A stretch of 50,609 nt of DNA from Streptomyces sp. NRRL S-118 (GCF_000716335.1 NZ_JOBL01000161.1:1-50609), one strand, 5' to 3'. Shown: positions 9,490 through 20,045, counted from the stretch's first letter. Notes: generated from the sequence alone by a model not told the origin. Program-made: numbers and translations.

Positions 9490-10305
9490 TCAGCCCTTGA
9501 GGGCCTTGCCGACCGCCGTCGTGAACTCGGCCGCCGTCATGGGCGCGCCCTGGCCGTCCGCGCCCGTGATGGTCTTGCCGTCCATCTTCAGCGTCGGCGT
9601 GCCCTTGACCCCGCTGTCGTCGAAGGACGCGGACATCTTCATCGCCCACGCGTCGAAGGTGCCCTTCTCCACGTCCTTCTTGAAGGCGGCGTTGTTCTTC
9701 AGCGCGGGCACCGACTCCGCCACCTCCAGCAGGTAGGAGTCCTTGGCGAACTTGTCCTGCGACTCCTCCGGGTGGAACTTCGCGGAGTACAGCGCCGCCT
9801 TGTAGTCCAGGAACGCCTCCGGGCCGACGTTCAGGGCGGCGCCCAGCGCGGAGAGGGCGTTCTTGGAACCCTCGCCCTGGTCGCTGTTGTCGATGAACGT
9901 CGCACCGATGTACCGGATCTTGTACTTGCCGGCGTCGACGTCCTTCTCGATGGTCTCGCCGACCTGCTGCTCGAAGACGGCGCAGATCGGGCAGCGGGAG
10001 TCCTCGTACAGCTCCAGCGTCTTCTTGGCGGCCGGCTTGCCGATGACGATCGTGGTGCCGTCGTCGCCGGTGGTGTTCTTCGGTGCCGTGACGTTCTTCT
10101 CGTCCTTCATGGCCTCCCAGTGGGAGGGCTTGTTCGCCTGCACGACCGCGTAGCCGATGCCTCCGGCCAGCCCCAGGACGGCGAGGGCCGAGACGCCGAC
10201 GGTGATCTGCCGGCGCATCCTGTCCTTCTTGGCCTGACGCTCGCGCTCCTGGCGCAGCCGCTCGCGGGCCGCCGCCTTGTTCGCCTGGCTGTTGCGTGCA
10301 CTCAT
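9490..10305 (-). CDS. Membrane-anchored DsbA-like thioredoxin-fold protein (CPIC)
   Basis: The 271-residue product has a charged N-terminus, one membrane segment at about residues 34-56 and an extracytoplasmic thioredoxin-fold domain. The active site is EDSRCPICAVFEQQ (Cys105, Cys108), and the cis-Pro loop is GVKGTPTLKMDGK. This is the DSBA-like 'thioredoxin 4' group used by actinobacteria for disulfide formation or exchange outside the membrane. ATG 10305 was chosen because GGAGAAG lies 8 nt upstream; the longer open frame adds a Pro/Ser-rich stretch without a ribosome site. A paralogue sits at 41228-42088. Likely clients are secreted Cys-containing proteins, which is inference. Confidence 0.9.
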   Translation of the reverse strand: MSARNSQANKAAARERLRQERERQAKKDRMRRQITVGVSALAVLGLAGGIGYAVVQANKPSHWEAMKDEKNVTAPKNTTGDDGTTIVIGKPAAKKTLELYEDSRCPICAVFEQQVGETIEKDVDAGKYKIRYIGATFIDNSDQGEGSKNALSALGAALNVGPEAFLDYKAALYSAKFHPEESQDKFAKDSYLLEVAESVPALKNNAAFKKDVEKGTFDAWAMKMSASFDDSGVKGTPTLKMDGKTITGADGQGAPMTAAEFTTAVGKALKG

Positions 10306-10378
10306 GGTCGTACTTCTCCGTGGAAAGTGTGAGGTGAGGGGTGGACTGCCGGGAACGCCCGGCGAGGCTCTGCTCGGC

Positions 10379-11071
10379 TCAGGCGGGGAGAGCCGCCGGG
10401 CAGGGCGGCGGTCCACGCCGGGCCACGGAGTGCACGAGGAGCCCGCGCCGGGCGGGGAGCGGGCGGACCAGAGGGCGCGGGCCCCGCCGTACGGCGCGCC
10501 GGAACGTCCCCACCACGGCGACCGCCACCAGCAGCGGCCGGAACGCGGACACCGCCGCCGTCCGCACCAGCGAGGCGAGCGCGCTCTCGCCGCGGCGCAG
10601 CCATGCCGCGGCGACCAGCCCGACCGAGACGTGCGCGGCGAGCAGCAGCCAGGGCAGCGCCGGGTCGGGGGAGTGCAGCAGGCCGGCCGCGCCGCCGGGC
10701 GGCCCGGCCACCGCGGGCAGCGGCCCGCCCACCGCGCCCCCGCACAGCACGTCGACGCCCACCGCGCGCAGCGAGCCCGCCACGGGGCCGCCGGCCGGGC
10801 CGTAACAGGCGTGCTGACCGGAGGTGAACACGGTGTCGGCGGCCAGCTCCAGCGGCACCAGCAGACCCGCGATCCGCCACAAGCCCCGCTCCGCGCCGCC
10901 CGCGAGCGCGTACGCCACGGCGAACACTCCGGCCGTGACGGCGGCGACCGTCATGAGGGGCAGCGGCGTCCGGGACAGCAGCACGTGGGAGGCGGCGGAC
11001 AGCGTCACGACGAGTGCCGTGAAGAGCGCCGCCCGCAGCCCCCTGAGCCGGGTCCCGGATATGTCTTCCAT
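10379..11071 (-). CDS. Integral membrane protein of unknown function
   Basis: The 230-residue hydrophobic protein has about five predicted membrane segments (residues about 12-33, 38-57, 63-82, 138-160 and 175-195) and a basic Arg/Pro-rich tail. Two Cys in a Gly/Pro-rich loop (HACYGPAGGP and VDVLCGG) may face the outside. I do not recognise a defined family. It ends 73 nt before the DsbA-like gene on the same strand, so a role with the disulfide protein is possible but unproven. The ribosome site before ATG 11071 is weak. Confidence 0.75.
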   Translation of the reverse strand: MEDISGTRLRGLRAALFTALVVTLSAASHVLLSRTPLPLMTVAAVTAGVFAVAYALAGGAERGLWRIAGLLVPLELAADTVFTSGQHACYGPAGGPVAGSLRAVGVDVLCGGAVGGPLPAVAGPPGGAAGLLHSPDPALPWLLLAAHVSVGLVAAAWLRRGESALASLVRTAAVSAFRPLLVAVAVVGTFRRAVRRGPRPLVRPLPARRGLLVHSVARRGPPPCPAALPA

Positions 11072-11147
11072 CGCCGACAGAGTGTGCCATGTCCGCCGGT
11101 AAGCGGTCCCTAAGGATCCGGCCGTCCCGCCGGGGCCGGCCGGTCCC

Positions 11148-12482
11148 TCACAGTCCCGGGATGCGGCCGTTGCGGAACAGGTCGACGAAGATCTGGTGGT
11201 CCGCCCGCGCCCGGGCGCCGTAGCGGTGCGCGAAGTCCACCAGGAGGGCGCCGAAACCCTCCTCGTCCGCGGCGATCGCCGCGTCGATGGCCCGCTCCGT
11301 GGAGAACGGCACCAGGGAGTGGCCGCTCTCGTCGTCCGCCGCCGCGTGCATCGTCGCCGTCGCCCGCCCCAGGTCCGCGACGGTCGCCGCGATCTCCTCG
11401 GGGTCGTCGATGTCCGACCAGTCCAGGTCCACGGCGTACGGCGAGACCTCCGCCACCAGTTGCCCCGCCCCGTCCAGCTCGGTCCAGCCCAGCCACGGGT
11501 CCGCGTGCGCCTGGAGCGCCCGCTGCGAGATGACCGTGCGGTGCCCCTCGTGCCGGAAGTACGCGCGCACCGCGGGATCCGTCACGTGGCGGGACACCGC
11601 GGGCGTCTGCGCCTGCTTCATGTAGATCACGACGTCGTTCTCCAGGGCGTCGCTGTTGCCCTCCAGCAGGATGTTGTACGACGGCAGCCCGGCCGAGCCG
11701 ATGCCGATGCCGCGCCGCCCCACCACGTCCTTCACGCGGTACGAGTCGGGCCGGGCCAGGCTGGACTCGGGCAGGGTCTCCAGGTAGCCGTCGAAGGCCG
11801 CCAGCACCTTGTACCGGGTCGCCGCGTCCAGCTCGACCGTCCCGGCACCGGAACCGAAGCGCCGCTCGAAGTCCCGGATCTCGGTCATCGACTCCAGCAG
11901 CCCGAACCGGGTCAGCGAGCGCGCCACGCGCAGCGCGTCCAGCAGCGGCCCCTGGGCCGTGTCCAGGGTGAAGGGCGGCAGCTCCGCCGCCCCGCCGCGC
12001 CCGCCGCCGCTCGCCAGCGCGTGGATCCGCTCCCGGTACGCGGCGGCGCAGATCAGCACCAGCTCGGTGATCTGCTCGTCACTCAGCGCCTTGGTGTAGC
12101 CGATCAGCGCCAGGGAGGCCGACAGCCGCTTCAGGTCCCAGGTGAACGGCCCGACGTACGCCTCGTCGAAGTCGTTGACGTTGAAGATCAGCCGGCCGTT
12201 GGCGTCCATGTACGTGCCGAAGTTCTCGGCGTGCAGATCACCATGGATCCAGACCCGGCTCGTCCGCTCGTCCAGGTACGGCCCGCCCCGCTGCTCCTGG
12301 TCCAGGTCGGCGTAGAAGAGGCATGCCGTGCCCCGGTAGAAGGCGAAGGCCGAGGCGGCCATCTTCCGGAACTTGACCCGGAAGGCGGCCGGGTCGGCGG
12401 CCAGGAGCTCGCCGAAGGCGGTGCCGAAGACGGAGAGGATCTGCTCACCGCGTTCCTCGACGGTGGGCTGGGTGACCGACAT
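11148..12482 (-). CDS. DUF2252-family protein (kinase-like fold)
   Basis: The 444-residue product matches the DUF2252 family seen widely in actinobacteria. WIHGDLHAENFGTY (about residues 78-91) and NVNDFDEA (about 101-108) resemble the catalytic HGD and metal-binding D motifs of aminoglycoside/choline kinase-type folds, so an ATP-dependent small-molecule kinase is plausible. No substrate is known. ATG 12482 was chosen because AGGAGGC is well placed before it; the frame stays open for 50 further codons that look non-native. It is divergent from dnaE. Confidence 0.85.
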   Translation of the reverse strand: MSVTQPTVEERGEQILSVFGTAFGELLAADPAAFRVKFRKMAASAFAFYRGTACLFYADLDQEQRGGPYLDERTSRVWIHGDLHAENFGTYMDANGRLIFNVNDFDEAYVGPFTWDLKRLSASLALIGYTKALSDEQITELVLICAAAYRERIHALASGGGRGGAAELPPFTLDTAQGPLLDALRVARSLTRFGLLESMTEIRDFERRFGSGAGTVELDAATRYKVLAAFDGYLETLPESSLARPDSYRVKDVVGRRGIGIGSAGLPSYNILLEGNSDALENDVVIYMKQAQTPAVSRHVTDPAVRAYFRHEGHRTVISQRALQAHADPWLGWTELDGAGQLVAEVSPYAVDLDWSDIDDPEEIAATVADLGRATATMHAAADDESGHSLVPFSTERAIDAAIAADEEGFGALLVDFAHRYGARARADHQIFVDLFRNGRIPGL

Positions 12483-12555
12483 CGCGGGGTGCCTCCTGGT
12501 GCGGTGCGCGCACGGTTGCGTGCGTGGATTCGTGCAGGGCTTCGTACATGACAAA

Positions 12556-12576
12556 ACGGACGGGTGGTCCGTCCGT
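12556..12576. promoter_or_regulatory. Inverted repeat between DUF2252 gene and dnaE
   Basis: ACGGAC (12556-12561) and GTCCGT (12571-12576) are a perfect 6-bp inverted repeat with a 9-nt spacer, in the 248-nt divergent region. The AAAACGGAC...GTCCGT layout resembles TetR-type operators, but no regulator gene is adjacent. The same region also has a GCCGCCC/GGGCGGC hairpin at 12611-12627. Confidence 0.35.
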
Positions 12577-12730
12577 CTCAACGCGTGACCGTATCGCCGC
12601 GTGCCCGCCCGCCGCCCCTCGGGCGGCGGCACCGGGACCCCGTCGGGACCCGCGCCGCCGCGTCCGGGTGTCGGTGGGGAGACGTAGACTTCCGGCTGTC
12701 CCCCATCCCCGACCCCCGGAGGCCGCAGCC

Positions 12731-15700
12731 GTGTCGAAGCCGCCGTTCACGCACCTTCACGTGCACACCCAGTACTCGCTGCTGGACGGTGCCGCGCGGC
12801 TCAAGGACATGTTCAACGCCTGCAACGAGATGGGCATGACGCACATCGCGATGTCGGACCACGGCAACCTCCACGGGGCGTACGACTTCTTCCACTCCGC
12901 GAAGAAGGCGGGGGTCACCCCGATCATCGGCATCGAGGCGTACGTCGCCCCGGAGTCGCGCCGGAACAAGCGCAAGATCCAGTGGGGCCAGCCCCACCAG
13001 AAGCGGGACGACGTCTCCGGTTCGGGTGGTTACACCCACAAGACGATCTGGGCGGCGAACGCGACCGGCCTGCACAACCTGTTCCGGCTCTCCTCCGACG
13101 CGTACAAGGAGGGCTGGCTGCAGAAGTGGCCGCGCATGGACAAGGAGACCATCGCCAAATGGTCGGAGGGGCTGATCGCCTCCACCGGCTGCCCCTCGGG
13201 CGAACTCCAGACCCGGCTGCGCCTCGGCCAGTTCGACGAGGCCCTCAAGTCGGCCTCCGAGTACCAGGACATCTTCGGCAAGGACCGGTACTTCCTGGAG
13301 CTGATGGACCACGGCATCGAGATCGAGCGCCGGGTCCGCGACGGCCTGCTGGAGATCGGCAAGAAGCTCGGCATCCCGCCCCTGGTCACCAACGACTCGC
13401 ACTACACGTACGCGCACGAGGCCTCCGCCCATGACGCGCTGCTGTGCATCCAGACCGGCAAGAACCTCTCCGACCCCGACCGCTTCAAGTTCGACGGCAC
13501 CGGCTACTACCTCAAGTCCACCGACGAGATGTACGCCATCGACTCCTCGGACGCCTGGCAGGAGGGCTGCGCCAACACCCTCCTGGTCGCCGAGCAGGTC
13601 GACACCGCCGGCATGTTCGAGAAGCGCGACCTCATGCCGAAGTTCGACATCCCCGAGGGCCACACCGAGGTCAGCTGGTTCAAGGAGGAAGTCCAGCGCG
13701 GCATGCACCGCCGCTTCCCCGGCGGCATCCCGGAGGACCGCCAGCAGCAGGTCGAGTACGAGATGGACGTCATCATCCAGATGGGGTTCCCGGGGTACTT
13801 CCTCGTCGTCGCCGACTTCATCATGTGGGCCAAGAACCAGGGCATCGCGGTGGGCCCCGGCCGAGGCTCCGCGGCCGGCTCGATCGTGGCCTACGCCCTG
13901 GGCATCACCGACCTCGACCCGATCCCGCACGGCCTGATCTTCGAGCGCTTCCTGAACCCCGAGCGCGTCTCCATGCCCGATGTCGACATCGACTTCGACG
14001 AGCGCAGGCGCGTCGAGGTGATCAGGTACGTGACCGAGAAGTACGGCGAGGACAAGGTCGCCATGATCGGCACGTACGGCACGATCAAGGCCAAGAACGC
14101 GATCAAGGACTCCGCGCGCGTGCTGGGCTACCCGTACGCGATGGGCGACCGCATCACCAAGGCCATGCCCGCCGACGTCCTCGGCAAGGGCATCCCGCTC
14201 TCCGGCATCACCGACCCCTCCCACCCCCGCTACTCGGAGGCGGGCGAGGTCCGGGGGATGTACGAGAACGAACCGGACGTGAAGAAGGTCATCGACACCG
14301 CCCGCGGTGTCGAGGGCCTGGTCCGGCAGATGGGCGTCCACGCCGCCGGCGTGATCATGTCCAGCGAGCCGATCGTCGACCACGTCCCCGTCTGGGTCAG
14401 GCACACCGACGGCGTCACCATCACGCAGTGGGACTACCCGAGCTGCGAGTCGCTCGGCCTGCTGAAGATGGACTTCCTGGGCCTGCGCAACCTGACGATC
14501 ATGGACGACGCCGTCAAGATGGTGAAGGCCAACAAGGGGATCGACATCGATCTCCTGAGCCTGCCGCTCGACGACCCGACGACCTTCGAGCTGCTCCAGC
14601 GCGGCGACACCCTCGGCGTCTTCCAGTTCGACGGCGGCCCCATGCGGTCCCTGCTGCGGCTGATGAAGCCCGACAACTTCGAGGACATCTCCGCTGTCTC
14701 GGCCCTCTACCGGCCGGGCCCGATGGGCATGAACTCGCACACGAACTACGCGCTGCGCAAGAACGGGCAGCAGGAGATCACGCCGATCCACCCGGAGCTG
14801 GAGGAACCGCTCAAGGAGGTCCTCGGCGTCACCTACGGCCTGATCGTCTACCAGGAGCAGGTGCAGAAGGCCGCCCAGATCATCGCCGGCTACTCGCTGG
14901 GCGAGGCCGACATCCTCCGCCGCGTCATGGGCAAGAAGAAGCCCGAGGAGCTGGCGAAGAACTTCACCATCTTCCAGGCCGGCGCCAAGAAGAACGGCTA
15001 CAGCGACGAGGCGATCCAGGCGCTGTGGGACGTGCTGGTCCCCTTCGCCGGCTACGCCTTCAACAAGGCGCACTCCGCCGCATACGGCCTCGTCTCGTAC
15101 TGGACCGCGTACCTCAAGGCCAACCACCCGGCCGAGTACATGGCGGCGCTGCTCACCTCGGTCAAGGACGACAAGGACAAGTCCGCCGTCTACCTGAACG
15201 AGTGCCGCCGCATGGGCATCAAGGTCCTGCCGCCCAACGTCAACGAGTCCGAGGCGAACTTCGCCGCCCAGGGTGACGACGTCATCCTCTTCGGCCTCTC
15301 CGCCGTGCGGAACGTCGGTACGAACGTCGTCGAGTCGATCATCAAGTGCCGCAAGTCGAAGGGGAAGTACAGCTCCTTCCCCGACTTCCTCGACAAGGTC
15401 GAAGTGGTCGTCTGCAACAAGCGCACCGTCGAGTCGCTCATCAAGGCCGGCGCCTTCGACACCATGGGCCACACCCGCAAGAGCCTGGTCGCCCACCACG
15501 AAGCGATGATCGACAACGTGGTGGCGGTCAAGCGCAAGGAGGCCGAGGGGCAGTTCGACCTCTTCGGCGGCATGGGCGACGAGGACAGCAGCGAACCGGG
15601 CTTCGGCCTCGACGTGGAGTTCTCCGACATCGAGTGGGAGAAGTCCTACCTGCTCGCCCAGGAGCGCGAGATGCTCGGGCTCTACGTCTCCGACCACCCG

Positions 15701-16270
15701 CTCTTCGGCATCGAGCACGTGCTGTCCGACAAGACGGACGCCGCGATCTCCCAGCTCACCGGCGGCGAGCACGCCGACGGCGCGGTCGTCACCATCGGCG
15801 GCATCATCTCCGGCCTCCAGCGCAAGATGACCAAGCAGGGCAACGCCTGGGCCATCGCCACCGTCGAGGACCTGGCCGGCTCCATCGAGTGCATGTTCTT
15901 CCCGGCCACGTACCAGCTGGTGTCCACCCAGCTCGTCGAGGACACGGTCGTCTTCGTCAAGGGCCGCCTGGACAAGCGCGAGGACGTGCCGCGGCTCGTC
16001 GCGATGGAGCTCATGGTCCCCGACCTGTCCTCGGCCGGCACCAACGCGCCCGTCGTCCTCACCATCCCCACGGTGAAGGTCACACCGCCGATGGTCAGCC
16101 GCCTCGGCGAGATCCTCAGCCACCACAAGGGCAACACCGAGGTACGGATCAAGCTCCAGGGGCCGCGGTCCACCACCGTGCTGCGGCTCGACCGGCACCG
16201 CGTCCAGCCGGACCCCGCGCTCTTCGGCGACCTGAAGGTGCTGCTCGGCCCGTCCTGCCTGGCCGGCTGA
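12731..16270 (+). CDS. dnaE: DNA polymerase III alpha subunit
   Basis: The 1179-residue product is the replicative polymerase catalytic subunit. Domains in order: PHP domain starting at FTHLHVHTQYSLLDG (residues about 6-290); polymerase palm with GPGRGSAAGS near 377 and MPDVDIDFDERRR near 415, holding the catalytic Asp; thumb and fingers; helix-hairpin-helix region near 870-930; OB domain near 1010-1080. The length is normal for DnaE1 of actinobacteria. GTG 12731 was chosen because GGAGG lies 10 nt upstream and the next residues are the conserved PHP start. It is followed by a strong terminator. Confidence 0.98.
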   Translation: MSKPPFTHLHVHTQYSLLDGAARLKDMFNACNEMGMTHIAMSDHGNLHGAYDFFHSAKKAGVTPIIGIEAYVAPESRRNKRKIQWGQPHQKRDDVSGSGGYTHKTIWAANATGLHNLFRLSSDAYKEGWLQKWPRMDKETIAKWSEGLIASTGCPSGELQTRLRLGQFDEALKSASEYQDIFGKDRYFLELMDHGIEIERRVRDGLLEIGKKLGIPPLVTNDSHYTYAHEASAHDALLCIQTGKNLSDPDRFKFDGTGYYLKSTDEMYAIDSSDAWQEGCANTLLVAEQVDTAGMFEKRDLMPKFDIPEGHTEVSWFKEEVQRGMHRRFPGGIPEDRQQQVEYEMDVIIQMGFPGYFLVVADFIMWAKNQGIAVGPGRGSAAGSIVAYALGITDLDPIPHGLIFERFLNPERVSMPDVDIDFDERRRVEVIRYVTEKYGEDKVAMIGTYGTIKAKNAIKDSARVLGYPYAMGDRITKAMPADVLGKGIPLSGITDPSHPRYSEAGEVRGMYENEPDVKKVIDTARGVEGLVRQMGVHAAGVIMSSEPIVDHVPVWVRHTDGVTITQWDYPSCESLGLLKMDFLGLRNLTIMDDAVKMVKANKGIDIDLLSLPLDDPTTFELLQRGDTLGVFQFDGGPMRSLLRLMKPDNFEDISAVSALYRPGPMGMNSHTNYALRKNGQQEITPIHPELEEPLKEVLGVTYGLIVYQEQVQKAAQIIAGYSLGEADILRRVMGKKKPEELAKNFTIFQAGAKKNGYSDEAIQALWDVLVPFAGYAFNKAHSAAYGLVSYWTAYLKANHPAEYMAALLTSVKDDKDKSAVYLNECRRMGIKVLPPNVNESEANFAAQGDDVILFGLSAVRNVGTNVVESIIKCRKSKGKYSSFPDFLDKVEVVVCNKRTVESLIKAGAFDTMGHTRKSLVAHHEAMIDNVVAVKRKEAEGQFDLFGGMGDEDSSEPGFGLDVEFSDIEWEKSYLLAQEREMLGLYVSDHPLFGIEHVLSDKTDAAISQLTGGEHADGAVVTIGGIISGLQRKMTKQGNAWAIATVEDLAGSIECMFFPATYQLVSTQLVEDTVVFVKGRLDKREDVPRLVAMELMVPDLSSAGTNAPVVLTIPTVKVTPPMVSRLGEILSHHKGNTEVRIKLQGPRSTTVLRLDRHRVQPDPALFGDLKVLLGPSCLAG

Positions 16271-16291
16271 CCGGCCTTCCCGTCGCACGCG

Positions 16292-16327
16292 GAAGGGGCG
16301 CGCCCGTCGTCACGGGCGCGCCCCTTC
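16292..16327. terminator. 16-bp perfect terminator hairpin after dnaE
   Basis: Arms GAAGGGGCGCGCCCGT (16292-16307) and its exact complement (16312-16327) with a 4-nt CGTC loop. It lies 21 nt after the dnaE stop, between convergent genes, so it can act in both directions. A second, 7-bp repeat (16370-16376/16383-16389) sits directly after the stop of the small minus-strand gene. Confidence 0.92.
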
Positions 16328-16393
16328 TGGCACGTCACACGGTCTCGGCGCCGTCACGGACCACGACGGCCTGACGCGGCGCCGTCAGGGACC

Positions 16394-16567
16394 TCAGTTG
16401 TGCCCGAAGCGCTTCTGCCGGCCCTTGTGGGCGACGTCGGTCGGCGCGATGCCCGGCATCCGCTGCTCGGCCTGCGACTCCATGGACGTGCTCTGCGTCT
16501 GCTGCGCGCCCCGCTCGGCCGGCGACGCCTTCATCGGACTGCGGTCCTGCTTCTTGTTCTTGGCCAT
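16394..16567 (-). CDS. Small hydrophilic protein of unknown function (57 aa)
   Basis: A short highly charged protein beginning MAKNKKQDRS and ending GRQKRFGHN; it is Gln/Ser/Lys-rich with no hydrophobic segment, so probably disordered and cytoplasmic. ATG 16567 follows a good GGAGG ribosome site, and hairpins lie on its 3' side, both supporting a real gene. An upstream start would add 23 residues but has no ribosome site. It is divergent from the NYN gene, with 255 nt between them. I recall similar small proteins in other streptomycetes but assign no function. Confidence 0.7.
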   Translation of the reverse strand: MAKNKKQDRSPMKASPAERGAQQTQSTSMESQAEQRMPGIAPTDVAHKGRQKRFGHN

Positions 16568-16822
16568 GGTGATGCCTCCGTGGGGTGTAGGGGCCAGGGC
16601 CGCGTTCAGACTCACATACGCATAATTGCCGCGCATTTTGGATCATTGCGGACCGTAGTCGCGGTCCGGGCGCGGGGCGTAGGGTGATCCGCCACGCCGG
16701 TGATCCAGTTCCGGCCGTTAACACTCCGGCAGTCGGGCAGACTCGAAGAAACCCCGAGCACTTCCCGTAGTACGTACCGAAGCAACTTCCGATCCCGAGG
16801 TTCCCGAAAGAGGGTGGAACAC

Positions 16823-18151
16823 GTGGACCGCTGCGTCGTTCTGGTGGACGCCGGCTACCTGCTGGGCGCCGCCGCCAGCCTCCTTGCCGGGGAACCGGCC
16901 CGCTCCCGGATCACCGTCGACCACGCCGCCCTCATCCAGGGCCTGCGCGAACGCGCCGAAAGCGACACGGCCCAGCCCCTGCTGCGGATCTACTGGTTCG
17001 ACGGCGCCCCCGACCGCGTACCCCAGCCCGAACACCGCAGGCTCCGCGTGATGCCCCGGGTCACCGTCCGGCTCGGAGCACTGACCCGCAGCGACGGACG
17101 CTGGGCGCAGAAGGGCGTCGATGCCGCGATGCACGCCGAACTCACCGAGCTGGCCCGCAACCGCGCCTGCTCCGACGTGGTGCTCGTCACCGGCGACGGC
17201 GATCTGCTGCCCGGCCTGATGTCGGCGAAGGAGCACGGCGTCGCCGTCCACCTCTGGGCGGTCCAGGCCGCCGACGGCGACTACAACCAGTCCGAGGACC
17301 TGGTCGCCGAGGCCGACGAACGACGCGTCCTCGACCGGGAGTGGATCACCCGGGCGGTACGGGCCAAGGAGCTGGGCGGCGTCTGCGCCCCGCCCCCCGT
17401 CCCGCGCCCCGAGATCGCCGCCATCCTCTCCGCCCCGCTGCCCGAGTCCGCCCCCGCGGCCTTCGGCGCGAACACCTCCACCGCCTCCTCCGCCCCGGAG
17501 ACCTTCGGCACCGCGGCCGGCTCCGGCGGCCGGACCGTCCCCGCCGCCGTACGCAACGGATCCGCGGACCGGACGGCGCCGGCCCCCGCCGCCCCGCCCA
17601 CCGCCGGCGCCAACGGATCGGGCACCCCCTCCGGCCCGAACGGCGGCAAGGGCGTGCCGACCCCCAAGGACCTCGCCGGGCTGCGCGGCCCCGGCCACCC
17701 CCAGACGCCCGTCCCCCAACCCGCCAACGCCACCCTGCGCTGGTCCTCCGACCGCGGCTGGGTCGACCGCCCCGGCAGCCAGATCGGCGAGCCGCCCGAG
17801 ACGGCCTCCCTGCCCACCCTCGCCCAGCTGACCAGCGCCGAGCAGCGCTGGGCCGACCGCGAGGAGGACATCACCACCGTCGGCGGCGACCCCTTCGAGG
17901 TCGGGCAGGTCTTCGCCCGGCGCTGGATGGAGCGGCTGCCCGACCAGAGCCACGTCGGGAAACTGTCCAGCATGTACCCCCGCATCCCGCACCGCATCGA
18001 CGGCGAGCTGCTGCGCTACGCCGCCCGGTTCGGCCTGCTCGCGCACAAGGACGACCAGATCGACGAGCACGACCGGTACGCGATCCGGGCCGGCTTCTGG
18101 AGGGAGATCGACGTCCGGGCGGCCGCCGAACACGCCCCCGTGGGCGAATAG
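16823..18151 (+). CDS. NYN-domain protein (PIN-like putative RNase)
   Basis: The 442-residue product has an N-terminal NYN (LabA-like, PIN-fold) domain: CVVLVDAGYLLG (Asp near residue 8), KGVDAAMHAELTEL and SDVVLVTGDGDLLPGL supply the acidic metal-site residues. A disordered Pro/Ala/Gly-rich linker covers about residues 195-330. A conserved C-terminal block of about 110 residues (EDITTVGGDPFEVGQ to AGFWREIDV) is mainly helical, perhaps a winged-helix nucleic-acid binder. GTG 16823 lies about 8 nt after an AGAGGG ribosome site; GTG 16814 is the alternative. NYN proteins are metal-dependent ribonucleases; the target is unknown. Confidence 0.85.
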   Translation: MDRCVVLVDAGYLLGAAASLLAGEPARSRITVDHAALIQGLRERAESDTAQPLLRIYWFDGAPDRVPQPEHRRLRVMPRVTVRLGALTRSDGRWAQKGVDAAMHAELTELARNRACSDVVLVTGDGDLLPGLMSAKEHGVAVHLWAVQAADGDYNQSEDLVAEADERRVLDREWITRAVRAKELGGVCAPPPVPRPEIAAILSAPLPESAPAAFGANTSTASSAPETFGTAAGSGGRTVPAAVRNGSADRTAPAPAAPPTAGANGSGTPSGPNGGKGVPTPKDLAGLRGPGHPQTPVPQPANATLRWSSDRGWVDRPGSQIGEPPETASLPTLAQLTSAEQRWADREEDITTVGGDPFEVGQVFARRWMERLPDQSHVGKLSSMYPRIPHRIDGELLRYAARFGLLAHKDDQIDEHDRYAIRAGFWREIDVRAAAEHAPVGE

Positions 18152-18166
18152 GGCAGCCCGACCCTT

Positions 18167-18172
18167 TAGGCT
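18167..18172 (+). promoter_or_regulatory. Candidate -10 hexamer of the ABC transporter genes
   Basis: TAGGCT (TANNNT) is 8 nt upstream of GTG 18181, directly after the NYN gene. With no ribosome site in the gap, this suggests a leaderless transcript for the ABC genes. Confidence 0.4.
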
Positions 18173-18180
18173 CATCCCTC

Positions 18181-19161
<981 letters not shown>

Positions 19162-19174
19162 ACAGGAGCATCAG

Positions 19175-20011
19175 GTGAGCATCCTGCCCGTACGGGCCAC
19201 CCTGTCGCCCGGAGCGGTCGTCACCGCGCCGGCCGGTGACCCCGCCGCGAGCGGCGCCGCCCCCCTCGCGCCGACGGCACGGCTGCTGCCCGCGCTCGCC
19301 GCCGTGTACCGGGCACAGCTGTCCCGGGCCCGGGTGGCCCGTATCCCGCTGCTGTTCGTCGCCACCTTCCAGTCCGTCGGGATCATGGTGCTGATGCGGG
19401 GCGTCGTCGACGGCGGCGCCGAGGCGCGGGCGGTCGTCGCGGGGTCGTCCGTGCTCGTGGTCGCCTTCGTCGCGCTCAACCTGCTGGCCCAGTACTTCGG
19501 GCAGCTGCGGGCGAGCGGGGGGCTCGACCACTACGCCACGCTGCCGGTGCCGCCCGCCGCGGTGGTGCTGGGCGCGGCCGGCGCCTACGCCTCCTTCACC
19601 GTGCCGGGGACGGTGGTGACCGCGGTCGCCGGGTCCGTCCTCTTCCAGCTGCCGCTGACGCACCTGTGGATCCTCGGCGCTGTCGTGCCGCTCGCCGGGG
19701 CGGCGCTCGCCGGGCTCGGCGCGGCGCTCGGGCTGCTCGCGCCGCGGCAGGAACTCGCCACGCTGCTGGGCCAGCTCGGGATGTCGGCGGCGCTGCTGCT
19801 GGGCGTGCTGCCCGCCGGCCGGCTGCCCGAGCCGATCGGCTGGGCGCGGGACCTCCTCCCGTCGACGTACGGGGTGGAGGCGCTCGCCCGCACCTTCGAC
19901 GCCCGCCCCGACTGGGCGGCGGTCGGCGTCGACCTCGGGGTCTGCGCGGCCGTCGGCGTCCTCTCACTGACCGTCGCGACGTGGGCGTACCGGCGTGCGG
20001 CGGTCCGGTGA
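19175..20011 (+). CDS. ABC-2 type transporter permease
   Basis: The 278-residue membrane protein has six hydrophobic segments from about residue 55 to the C-terminus, after a polar N-terminus. The arrangement matches ABC-2 family permeases (DrrB-like). The GTG start follows an AGGAG ribosome site and is 13 nt after the ATPase stop, so the two are co-translated as one exporter. Confidence 0.9.
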   Translation: MSILPVRATLSPGAVVTAPAGDPAASGAAPLAPTARLLPALAAVYRAQLSRARVARIPLLFVATFQSVGIMVLMRGVVDGGAEARAVVAGSSVLVVAFVALNLLAQYFGQLRASGGLDHYATLPVPPAAVVLGAAGAYASFTVPGTVVTAVAGSVLFQLPLTHLWILGAVVPLAGAALAGLGAALGLLAPRQELATLLGQLGMSAALLLGVLPAGRLPEPIGWARDLLPSTYGVEALARTFDARPDWAAVGVDLGVCAAVGVLSLTVATWAYRRAAVR

Positions 20012-20045
20012 GGCAGGCCCGCCGGGCGCCTGGCACGATGGCAGG

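Noticed and set aside
12445..12549. A 34-codon minus-strand frame starting ATG 12549 just past the inverted repeat
   Set aside because: It overlaps the DUF2252 start in another frame, shows no family features, and could be chance; kept only as context for the repeat.
12578..16288. A 1236-codon open frame antisense to dnaE
   Set aside because: It lies fully opposite a clear dnaE gene, has low-complexity Val/Gly/Asp-rich sequence and no domain; long antisense frames are normal in DNA of this GC content.
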